Shown here: in pieces, positions 50,598 to 62,387 of the stretch
Layout: each line of letters begins with the position of its first letter
How positions within the stretch are numbered: the stretch's first letter is position 1
Assembly (NCBI GenBank): GCA_914767715.1
Contig: OU612067.1
Coordinates: 29,548,162 to 29,612,161 of the forward strand
Source of the DNA: Membranipora membranacea
Lineage: Eukaryota; Bryozoa; Gymnolaemata; Cheilostomatida; Membraniporidae
Length of the DNA stretch: 64,000 bases
Direction of reading: 5' to 3'
The notes under the pieces: generated by a model
Databases searched by the model: none
What the model saw: only the letters and a program-made list of their open reading frames with translations
Told to the model about the DNA's origin: nothing
Made by a program: the position numbers and the translations under genes

Positions 50598-53500
50598 ATG
50601 GCAGTTGAAATGTTTCTACCTGTCATTGATTACTGTCAGTCCGACAAGGTGTTAGCCGATGAGCTGTTTGAAGCCTTCACCAGTGTTGGATTCGCATGCG
50701 TAACAAGCACTGGTATATGGGAGAAGGTGAGACCTATTTACCTGTTGACAAGATCACTTCCGCATCTTTTTCCTAGTAGGGTTATCTGTTCATCACACGG
50801 CAATTAAAAGAAAGTCAAGTTGGCAACATCTGGGATGCTCTTTCAACTCAAGTTCTCTGTGGTTAATAGAATGGTTTGGGGTTTCTACTGAAAACTCAAA
50901 CTAAGAACTGAAATCATTATGTTTAATTGTGTTGTATTCCCAGGCAAGAGATTTTACAGAAAGGGCTAAAAGGGAGTTTTTCACATTGCCTGTTGAAAAA
51001 AAACGCAAATTCGCTAAGAGGTTCAATGATATTGACGCGGGATGGATTACTTTAGGCGCAGAACAGTAAGTATTCAAGGTTAGGTAATTATTACTATCTG
51101 AAAAGTGTGCAAAAACATCATTTTTCTTATGCTGTAAAGGCATAGGGAAGAGGCCTCACAAGTTTCGCATAAAAGAACTTAACTGCTTTGGAGAACTTTG
51201 CCTTGTTTTTGGCTTTGCTGAGGTGTTGTACCTGAACCTTGTACCGTAACTGAATATGTAGTAACATTATCCATTATGTCATGTTGAAAGTTAAATGAGT
51301 GGGAAAAGGTATACGATATAAATCAAAAAAGTATTCAACGATTGAAACGATGAACGACTCACTAAAACCCGTTCATGTTCATGTTCATCATTCGCTTTGT
51401 GCCGTTGCAGGCCTACCAAAGATAGGCCAGCCGATTACAAGGAAAGCTTCAATATGTATGTGGATATGAAAAGAGATGTAAGTTATCTACCCTCATCTGC
51501 CAATTATTCCTCCCTTCATATTAAACAGATATCAATGTGTTGAAAATAACATCCAATAAAGACTACCCAAAGATCAAATTGTATTCTCTGCGTTATGATG
51601 TCGCAGTCATCAGGATGCTCTTGTTTCGTGTATTGCACATGCGGGTGACTGTGACATCTTAATGCAGAGAAGGCACTCCTTCACCATCAATAATTCATGC
51701 CAAGTAGAGCATTGTAGTTTTTACCAAGCTAATCTGACACATCTGAACCATATGTAACTGCTTGGCTATAAAATGCTTCAAATGTTGATTTACTAAAAAA
51801 GTGTGTCAAAATCATTATCATTCTCCTGAGCTAAACATTCTGAATGTGTTCACACCCGAATAATTATGGATTACTAGTAAGTTGTGACCAGGAAGCAGAA
51901 TATATACAAGCTATCTTAAATTATATTAATATCACCAACCAAATAGGATGTCTTATATATCATAGGAAATATCTCAACACCAGGATAAAAAAAACTTACT
52001 ATTATTTGTTCGGGTCATATGACTTGATGTCACAACCATCAAAATCTTGAAGTGAAATTTTGTTTTCTTAATAGCTTTTGCGCTGTTGATGATAAAATCA
52101 TAATTTTTCAGCAAACACCAATATTTTCTCTGGAATACATTTGACTACTTTATTTTCATTATAGGGCAATTATGATTGATTTCGCAAATTGGGACATCAT
52201 AACTATACTTTAGTGAAAATAGGTGTACACCAATCATGAATAAGCTAAAACTTGCATTTGAAGGTATTCAAAATTGGTCACCCCACTATGGTATACAGGT
52301 CTTACTGGCTAAGATCATGCATCTGTTAAACGACTTTAATAATATGTCGGAAGAAAATTATCTCCTCAAAACATGTCTTTCCTGAATCAAAATGTGGTAG
52401 TCCATTGCGTTATTTTTGTTCCAACAAGATAGCAGTAGAAGCGATCCCAATGCCTAGACATGGCCAAGCACATCTTGTGATTGCGACTTGACAGTATTAA
52501 AGTTGCTCTCCTAACACATTTATGATAACACACGTTTTCCCATAGTGTTTATTTTGCATTAATTCAGTATTCAGTATAAATATTCGAAGTTATATTAATA
52601 TTAGGAATTTACTGGAAGCAATAACATAAGAAATTTTGATTTTATCTTAATTTGTTTGAGCTCTATCCCTAGAACAGTCAGATTATATGTGCAATCATTA
52701 CATTACATCATGTGAGATGATGTCGTTGAAAATAGGGTTTTTTTGATCCTACAAGATCCAGCAAGAGTTTTCTGATGATATATAAAAATGATGTCACTAG
52801 CCCTCATGGGTCATTTTGTTCCATTGTAAAATATATATGTTTTTATCTTATGAGAATGAGTCATTGTAAATGTTCTTAGAGAGAGAGGGCACCTGAAGTG
52901 TTTGATAAGGAGCAGTACTGGGAGTTATGGGACAACTGCACTGAAGTGTGCAACAGAATCAACTACCTCCTTGGCATAGCTCTCAAGCTCAAGGTTAGAA
53001 CTTTTGTTTTTTTTATTGTTGATGCTATAAATTTAGTTTAATCAAATAAAAGAATTTGGCGTAATAGTATATAAAGCAAAAACAAGAAAAGCAAGGGCTT
53101 AGCCAGATAGTCCGAAGACTAGAGCAACTTGATTGATGTATCAAATGGGTTTGGATTCCTTATGTAAATACATTGTCGGCCTGCATAAAATAGGTGTTTT
53201 CATTTTGAATTGATTTTTATTACAAGTCATGTTAGGCTGAGATATTTGTCAGCCACAGCGAGCCTTGGTGTGATCTCGTCAAACCAGGTTTGAAGTTAGT
53301 CATATTGTCTAAAACTCAAACAAAATCTTTAATTTACAGGATCCATATACCATCGCGAATACACATAACTTCAGTAAGGCAACGATCAACAAGACATCCA
53401 TCAGGGTCAACTGGTACCCACAACAGCACATTGGTAGGTTTACAAGGTATGACAAGTGTGACCAATGGTAATTATATTTTTGAGGTTTATGATTGAAAAC

Positions 53501-55004
53501 ATACTCTCCGAGAAAATGAATTGAATCGTCCACTCATGTATGGGCAATAATTCCAAAATTTCTTTCACTCCAGCAGGGTGTTTTGGCAGAACCCTGACTC
53601 CAGTGAATCACAATTTCAATGATGATCCCTTAATAAAAATTGGTTATCAAATGGAAATGATGTTTGAAGCAGATCTGTATCTAATCACCTTTGATAGATT
53701 AGGGCTCAAATCAGTCCCTTTTGTCAGGTGGAATCATTCATCATATACATGAAAACAATACCGATGACATGATCAATCATATACCAGATTTTATCATTTA
53801 CTTATATTCACATACTTTAATTTAGAACCAGCATCAGAAGACCAGTTAAGATGTGGTGAGCATACCGATTTTGGAAGTGTAACTATCCTATATTGTGACT
53901 CACCAGGTTTGCAGGTGTGTAGTTATATATTTCACATTTCCCTGGACCGTACCCATTAATGCTTGGGTGGCTTTGCATGTGCTTGCAAGAGACATAGTAA
54001 ATTGTAAATGACAGGCCTACTGTTTCGGTATGCAATTATGTTTGAATCCTAGAAGCAAAGAATAACACTGTGTTTATATATACTGCTCTGCATGTTATCA
54101 CTTTGTGATGAGACTAGTTGTGTGCATGGTATGTGAATATTAAGCCATAATACATAAATATCTGGCAAAACTTGGGAGTAAAAAATTACATACATGTAGT
54201 CAATGCTATGTCAAAATACTGTTGTTGTATTGCAATGAAGTCCAAATGCGAAAATCAAGGTGTGACAACCCACCATACATAGTTTGTACAAAACATGGCA
54301 GAGAAAAGTACAATTAAAGACTGATAATAAATGTTCAAAGATAACGGAGATATGATTACATCTGAGTAAAATATAGGGATGTTTACTAGGGTAAGAGTAA
54401 ATAAAATATGTTACAACATCTTTGCAGGTATTGGACGCGAAAACAAAAGAATTTAAAGATGCTGATATGGTTCCTGGAGGAGTATTTTTGAACATTGGCG
54501 ACCTTTTACAAATGTGGAGCGGTGATAAACTTCCTGCCACTGTAAGAACTTTGTATTACTTACCGTGCTGGAAACAACACTTTCGAGGAAAAGAAAAGAA
54601 TTATAATCAACTTTTATTAGGTTTCTAAATGTAATCACATATTTTGCTTTGCCCCTCAATGATCGATTTTTGTCAACAATCTAGCAACATCTAGCCGTTG
54701 TTGTTTGAAGATTGTGCTCTCATGATAAAAACTAATGCTGCTCTTTTTTACAAGGTCAACTGCTGATAACAATATAGTTTTTTGACAGATTTGACAGCTA
54801 ATTTTAGTGAGGATATATTATGCTTCTTGTTTTCAGGTTCATAGGGTGGTGAACCCAACTAATAAGTCAGATGAGAGATTATCTTTGGCATTCTTTGCGA
54901 GTCCAGATGATGATACAGTTATAGAAACGCTGGACGGCTCAGGCAAATACCCGCCTGTCACGAGCAAAGCATGGCTGACTAAGAAATTTGAAGGGTTGTA
55001 CTAA
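50598..55004 (+). CDS. 2OG-Fe(II) oxygenase, IPNS-like, copy 2 (complete)
   Basis: Eight exons: 50598-50726 (ATG), 50944-51065, 51411-51477, 52880-52993, 53340-53433, 53826-53914, 54428-54541 and 54837-55004 (stop TAA). They total 897 nt, 298 residues, all in phase. The N-terminus FLPVIDYC and VGFACVTSTGI match the DIOX_N region of the family. Fe(II) ligands are His188 and Asp190 (HTD) and His245 (VHRV); the 2OG-binding pair is Arg257/Ser259 (RLS). It is slightly shorter than the roughly 330-residue fungal and bacterial enzymes. There is no signal peptide, so it is probably cytosolic. Exon sizes match copy 1, while intron 3 is about 950 bp longer. Poly(A) signals are at 55258 and 55272. The substrate is unknown. 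Confidence 0.92.
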
Positions 55005-55383
55005 TTTGGTCATTCTGTTTTTCTTCAGATGGATATCAGGCACATTTTGCATGATTTTTTGTTGTTGTTGTGATTTTATTAATGTATTTTGGTGATTTCA
55101 CTACAATTTGAATGCAAGTTTTCAGCCCTAAATTCACAGCAGTTTGATGATTTGCTGCGGCTATGATGTACCCACAGGACTGAGAAATCTTAGTTTTATC
55201 ATATTATCGCTATGCTCTCATTTCCATTCTAATATTAACATGCATGACTTATCAGTCAATAAATTATGAGAAATAAAGTTGAAATTGAAATGAATTGCTT
55301 TGAGTTTATAACATTCGGAATCTCAAACATAAGACAGTAGAAGGTTAATAAAACAGGCGTCCATGTTGGTCATTAAATATTCT
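55005..55383. other. Convergent 3' UTR interval, right copy
   Basis: Counterpart of 3065-3417. Oxygenase AATAAA signals at 55258 and 55272 face the 3' end of WAP gene D. Confidence 0.55.
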
Positions 55384-58300
55384 TTATGCCCAATCCTCAG
55401 GGCTAGGGATCATCTGGTTACCAAATTTGATTGGTGGGAATTCAGGTAGAAGACCTTGTACACATTTTTTCCTGAAAGTTCCACAGCAGGCATGTCCCTG
55501 TGCGCAGTCTTTGTTGGTGTTACATCGGTGTCCACCTCTCCATCTTCTTATGTCACTAGTAGGTGCAGGGCAGCTGAAACCAGAAGGTAAACTTGCAACC
55601 AATATTTTTATGTAAATACTGTAGACCGGAGATACACCTCAAACCGTGAGATAGACAAAATCACAATATAAGAAGAGGTATGCACCCGAGGGTTCTGGGG
55701 GCTGGAACAATCAACCTTGAAAGTTCCCCCAATGGGATTTGAACCCACAACTCTTGCGGCACTAATCGCCTGGCAGTGAATAGCAAGCGCGCTAACCGAT
55801 TGCCCCATCTCACCATCCCCAAAAAAGAATGGGTTGATGGCGCTAATTAGCTTAACCGCTATTCACTACTCAGAGTTGTGTTCTCTTGTCCCATAGGTCA
55901 TTCCACTCCACCATTGCCTCCCTATGCAACACAGCGTCTGTGTTAGGGTTGTTGGCCTTACATGGCCCATTCCTGGACCCCTTGTCAGCATGTCATTCCA
56001 TTCTGTCACATGCCTTTCCATAATAAATTACATCATTACCTTGGTTCTGGATCGACACAGTGCATATCGCCTTGAGGGCCATGTGGAGCTTGGCAGCACT
56101 TCTGTACACCTTTGCAGAAAAAGTCACCATTTCCGCCACACTCCTCACCAAGATAGTAAGCTCTGTCCGAAGCATTAGAGGGACATATCCCAGCTTTGGA
56201 ATTTCCTACATCTGTAAGAAAAATATCAACAGTGTAAGTAATTGTTTCATTAGAAGGCGACAGAGGTAAAATGCATCATTAAAGTAGCAGTTGCATATTA
56301 TGAGTAAATATTGAATCAGATTTTGATTATTTGAATTGAAAACTCTCTTCCACCACATTTTTCCATATACGAAAATACCCAAGCTGATTTGCCAAGTGAT
56401 TGATACTCTCAATATAAATATCTTATTGGAGAGAAGTGAGTGTAAAAAAGTATCTGTTTCTAGATTTGAAGCAATTAAATTTTGTTTCTTTCAATCTTAA
56501 TACTTAGACAGCCATTTCAATTACAAACTCATCTTCAAAAACAATATTATTGATTTCAATAAACAATATTAAGCATTTCCTATGAGATCATAACCGAAAC
56601 ATAGCTTTCCAAGTTGATTCAGTTTATTGTTGCAGCCATCGGGGGTAAGGGGCTACTGACTGCCCTGCGGCGCAGAACCAGAGCTAATTTATTGGATATC
56701 CATTGTTGAGTATGTTGCCTACCTTTGAAGGCAAGTTTCAAGATAACTCATATTTAGTGGTGCCAGGGTTCAATGCTACTTTAAGTATCCATAATTCAAC
56801 TTCATTGACTTTCATTTGAAAGAATACACACAATACTCACCACTGACACAGCTGCATGATTTGCACCCATTGATAGCTGTAACCCAGTTCATTGGTGATC
56901 GGCCACAGTTTTTGGGACACTTAGATTGACCGGGTTTGATAACGTGACACTCGCTGTCATTTGGTGGATCTACAAAAATGTATGTAGTCGTTTAGAGCTC
57001 AGTATGCCACTGCACCAATCGCCGAATCATTATTCCATTGCAGTCTCGCAGGGCATCAGGAAGTTGATATGGTTATCACGGATTCTTGTTTGCAGAGGTT
57101 GTTTTAATTAATCTGTTGGTTGTCTGGAAATAATGAAAACCTCAAAATGACCTAGAATAATCAAGATTTAATAAGTTTGCACATGAAATGATATTTGCCA
57201 CAGGTATCACTGATGTCAGTACTCCCTAGAGGTAGTTCGGAATACCTGTCTCAGAGTGAAATAAACAACTATATTGCTAACTGTTTTACACGATCAAGGA
57301 ACTGACAGAATATAAATTTGGATCGATGCTACGCAATCACTAAACCAATTGACTTTTAGAGAAATTGAACATTTAAGAAACAGAGTGGATATGTTTCGAT
57401 TCTTGATGTACTTACCTTCACCACAAGGACATCCGCTGTAGTGACAGCCATCTGGTGCTATCGCAAATGGGCCATCAGGGCACCTGGGTATGTTCAAGTT
57501 GTCACAGTTAAATGCACAATGTGATGGGTATCCCTGGGCTGTTACTGCAACATAAAAAGCCAGGACTAACAAGTGTGTAGTCGAATTGAAGTAAACTGTT
57601 GCGATCATCATGTGTGAGGAAATTGTGGATTGACAAAACTTTACCAATTATAGTGAGACCATATAGGATTATTAATTCTTAAAGTAGTGCCTGGGAGATA
57701 GGTAATAAAATATGGCGTTTTCAAAAATCATTTTATTCAAAGATTTACCCCAAATTCAGGGACCATGATATTTAATAAGAGCATTAAGTCAATATTAAAA
57801 TGTCAAGGCGCTACAAAGGGAACACAACTTTAGTGATGTGAAAGGTTAACAAAGCTTTGATTCAAGAAAGGCCATTAATTGAAACTGTGTCCGTATGCAA
57901 ATGAATATGAATTCACGATGCTCTTAATTAAGCTGAGTCATTCAATTTGATGCAAAATGAGGCACAACCATAGTTTTCATAACTTATTTATTTTACGGCA
58001 TAATTTTCAAGATTAAAATTACTGACGGTGAAAGCTATGACAACAATTATTTTATTTGAGATTTTATACTATTCTTTTCGAGCTTGGAAGACTAGCAGAG
58101 ACCAAATGTTCAACACTTTTGACCTATATTTCAAGTTTCATCCAATGGTAAATCTGCTATAAACACCTGGAATCTTTTTATATCCCTGGGAACTTAACCA
58201 TTGTTTTTTTGGCTACCTGTGTGCCAGTTTGAAAACAGCATGTCATAAAATATCTAAATCCAACAGTCCATCCTACACATTGACAATATACAGGAAAACC

Positions 58301-58530
58301 CTATATTTCTTCGGGTTCATTACAGTGAGTGTAAAAAGAAAAAAATTAACTTTACTCACTATGAATGATCGAAATCTAGTTCTGGTTATTCGACTTGTTA
58401 GATTATTTTCAGCAGTTTCACAGAGTTATTGGAAACAGATGTGTTATTTCTAAAGATAAATGGCTTGAAAATTACCTGAGGCAGCTATGGACAGCACCAG
58501 AAGTGTTATACAAGGTAGTACAACTCTCAT
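55384..58530 (-). CDS. Secreted antistasin-like/WAP protein, gene D
   Basis: Five exons on the minus strand: 58476-58530 (ATG), 57416-57544, 56841-56969, 56040-56211 and 55384-55573 (stop TAA). Sizes are 55, 129, 129, 172 and 190 nt, giving 224 residues, intact. It is the paralog of gene A in the second copy of the segment. The signal peptide is MRVVLPCITLLVLSIAAS. The antistasin-like modules and both six-Cys WAP modules are conserved, with CQAPHG and SPEDWA. Intron 4 holds a tRNA-derived SINE-like insert (about 55620-56030) that A lacks. Intron 3 lacks A's foldback element but has about 90 bp of its own (near 56650-56740). The TATA box is at 58594-58601. Confidence 0.93.
55680..55830 (-). 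mobile_element. tRNA-derived SINE-like insertion in gene D intron 4
   Basis: The core at 55726-55807 (minus) has an A-box-like GGTTAGCGCGCTTGC and B box GGGTTCAAATCC at tRNA spacing, with flanking GGGGCAA/CATTGGGG ends. The insertion relative to gene A is larger, about 400 bp. The tail and target duplication were not resolved. Confidence 0.6.
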
Positions 58531-58601
58531 TTTTAGGCTCCTCTCGTTTTGCTCTTCAAGAAAAACAGTGACTTAAAACTGTGCAGGTTCACACTTTTAT
58601 A

Positions 58602-61600
58602 TCTGTAGTGGTTGTTTTCCATCATATTACAGTCGTGATCTCAAATATGTACAGGCGCTCAAGGAAACACTTACCCATATTGGGGTTTGCTTCATTGGTT
58701 TTAAGCCTCTGTTCTAGCGGATGAGCAATCCATAGTGTTGTCCTATATAGTAGCTAAACACTGTCAATTTCACATGAAGGCCACATATGGGGTACTGAGA
58801 CTGGGCAATAAGCATCCTTCTAAATTTCCTTGTACTGCAAGATATAATGTTGGCAGACAATAAAGGAAGAGAAATCCATAAATAACTGATTAAGGATCTG
58901 ATGCAAGATGTAATTGGGGTAAAAATGGTTTAACTCTGATGTCATCTGTGTGAGGAATGGCTTAGTTAGCATGTCCAGGTCCTGATTAACATAATAAATT
59001 GCATAGTTTTCTTGTGTTGATACTTTGATGAGGAACCAGGTGACATTTGTTTGTCTCCATTAATTTACAATCAGTTTGCATACACATAAAACGCAGCAAT
59101 AAGAGGTCACCTATCTATGTATACCGACATAGCTAGTTTCTGCACAGATTTAAAAAAACGTATGAATATTAGCATTATTGTATATTTAGGAGACAATTCA
59201 AGTGAACTCGGACCTCAGGAATTGAGGGGATAATATTGTACAAATGATTAATAACGCTCGTTTACTGTTGCTGAGAAAAACCAAATCATCGTCATACAAT
59301 AGTATGTCGATTGAATATCATATTATTTCTACAGGTTTTATAGCATAGATCGCATATTTTAAAAGTAGTAAGACTATACTCAACTATAAATAATATCCCA
59401 TGCAAAATATTTATGTCCATATCACTGTGCCTGCCTATCTCTGTGATACCAGTTATTTGTCTATAGTTTGTCAGGTCCGGTTCTGGCAGGTAAGGTCTTG
59501 GAGGAAGGTTTATCCGTGGTCTATCAGTTAAGATAATACTTGCAATTTGTTTTTTATCTCTCAATAACTCTAATCGCCAGGAACGCTGTTACAGAGTTGT
59601 TATTCTTAATCTGTCCTTATTTTTCATCTTTCTCCACAGCACTACATTTGTGCCAAGGGTAATTGAAAATAAAAAACATTTTTTTCAGCGTAAGTCAATA
59701 CCTTTTCATCTAACTTTATCTGTCCATGTATCAAATTGTTGTGCACCTGATAAATAAAGATCTCACCAAATTACCAACAGACATAAGAAAAATTAAACCG
59801 AACTGAACTAAAACTAACAATAAATTTCATTTCATATTATTTTTGAATTATATATTGTGATAATCGACACAAACTGATTAAACCGAACTTTGCTAAAATA
59901 ATTGTTTTCGGAAAACATTTTCTGAATATTGTTGATTAAAGTGACAGTCCTACTAGGCCATGTTTGGTATGGTTTTAAAGAGGTATATGAAATAAAACAG
60001 CCTGTGAACCTAATTGCAGTAAAACTATTGCAGTGAAAGTGCTGCAAAGTCTGAAAATTGGGATCATCGTGGATCAAAGTGATTTATTGCCACCCCCTGA
60101 CCACCATGATCCCCTATGATCCTTGCTAATATAATTGACAAAAAACTAATTGCTATTTTTCACAACTTTCATTTTTTTATTTTTTTTATTTGCTCTATGA
60201 ACTATCAATATTTGATTTACTGGGCAAATGTATCAACTTTTCTAATAGGACTGACCCTTTAAATGCCTCTATTGCAAAATAATTCTCTCTATATTCCAAT
60301 AATTTGATATTTACTGGTATATGACACCCTCCCTCTGACACTTGATAAAGTTTTTTATATTTCATCATAAAATAAATCAATTTTGTACATAGAATATATT
60401 ATTTGTGTTTTTATTGCAGATGGAAGCTTAACCCTTTGTTTACCAAATACGGATGTCAATTGACGCTAGCTGAATTAAAAAAGATGTAACAGTTAGATGT
60501 GTGATCTGCTCCCTTGATAGCGTATATGAAACTTTGCAAAACTGTCGTATTTTCTGAAACTGGGCAAGGGAAGTTACACCAAAATCACAGCCTTATCACA
60601 GCTACACCTTCCGGATAATGATGTCATTTTTTAAATAATTGGAAAGAGGGGGAAAAAAACCTATGTGTTGCAAATAGACAATTATCAAAAATAGCATTAG
60701 AGTTAGATAGACACAAAAAATATTTCCTTTATTTTTATCACATTGCCCTCATAATTACGGAAAGAGTAGTGGGCTGCTCGCGTTAACTTTTTGCAACTTT
60801 TGTCTAGAAATTTCGTCACCCTAAGTATAGTTAATTCTGATACCCTACAGCTCTGTTACCCATTAGTTCTGTCACTTACAGCATATATTTGATCAAATAG
60901 CCCGCATTAATCCTTTCGCAGCACTGGCAAGCCATCCTGATTTTGAAAACTGGCACATCATACATCCTTGCAAAATTGCACCTAAAGCAAGGATATCCAA
61001 TTCGTGTAAAACACACCATATGCAGTAATAATATCCCACTCAATTTCCGATAACTTGCTATCAAGAGGTCATAAATCTCTCTGTCACAAATGACAAAGTA
61101 TTGCTCAGCTATTCGTTTTCTCAACTTTTTTCCGCCTCTCAAATTACATATTTTGCAGATAGCTTTAAGATGTGCTGCTAACCTTGTTCCAAGTAACTGT
61201 TTGATACAGTTTGTCATGTCCAGAAAAAACTTGTATGGTGACTTGTAATTTTGCTGCAAGAATAAATGATGATTGGTCAGGAGAAAATATGTGCTCTTAT
61301 AACTACAGATTATAAGTGGCAGAAAGTTCCAGAGACATGAAAACTTACAATACAACGCTTGCCTAACGCATTTGATACCTTTTTTTGATTTTCTTCAGTA
61401 CTGTCGCAGCAAGCGTACCAATATTCAGGTCAACTATTCGCAGGGTTTTATTGTTTGTCAAAGATGGAAAAACATAACTCATCAACGACATCATATGGCC
61501 ATGTGGAGGGGAATATAGTTTTATATTATTTGTCATAGTAGCCCTTTTTGCTGGTGAGTATGGTCCCAACTTAACCTCCCCTTACCAAGGAGAAACGAGG

Positions 61601-62319
61601 AATACCCTATAGGAGTTTAATTTAGCTAGAGTTTAATTTCGCTACTATGGTGAGTGAGTTTAATTTAAGATACTCTAAATTTCGCTAGTAGGCTTACTAG
61701 CAAAAATTTTTAAAAAATGTCCTAGCTGGAATTTGAACCCAGGGCATAACCCTCCATCTGATTGCAAGGCAGACAAATAGACCATTACACCACTCTGCTT
61801 TGTATTGGTAGTAAGGTGTATTCCTGTATAATTGTACATTGTTTATTAACCTGAGTGGTATCTATAATATGATTCACCCTTTTCACCAAGCAAATGCCAC
61901 TGAGTTCCTTAGCTTATTTATATAAGTGATTTATGTCTTCCTTATCGAAAGATATTTAATCCAGCATTAAGGTAAAAATCATGAGGAAATAGATTTAAAA
62001 TTGATTAATCAATTAATCGGTATCACTTACAAAGTCACACTAAACTACCTCAATGGTTAATGTACCAGTCAAGCTAGAGAAACAGGGTTTTCACATTTCC
62101 ACTGAACCATAATCAGAGATTAATGGGTTTGTCTTCCTTCAAAGTCAGATCACTATATCGTGTTGGACAAGGAACCTGATGAGGATATGTCACAGCCTAA
62201 ACACCAAATGTGTGGTCGGTTAAGTGATAGTGTGCATCTCAAATTGAAAAATTGATTGTTGCTTAGCACCAGTAAACCAGACACCAATTTTAAAGAGGTG
62301 TTTCCTCAATCTTGGATGG
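58602..62319. other. Divergent intergenic spacer between WAP genes D and E
   Basis: Second copy of 6633-10425, highly similar over its whole length. It includes the tRNA-like block (61721-61800) and the 159-codon minus frame (60876-61355). No gene is supported. Confidence 0.6.
61721..61800 (-). repeat. tRNA-like sequence, second copy
   Basis: Paralogous to 9817-9896 with a few substitutions. The B box has become GGGTTCAAATTCC. Confidence 0.5.
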
Positions 62320-62387
62320 TATAAAATGCGGACTTAGCAATCTCAAGTCACTGCCATCTGGTGGAGTTAACCAAGAGGAGACTAAAA

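Noticed and set aside
55608-55808. ORF containing ARVVGSNPIGG
   Set aside because: This peptide is what a tRNA-derived repeat gives when translated. It is not a protein gene.
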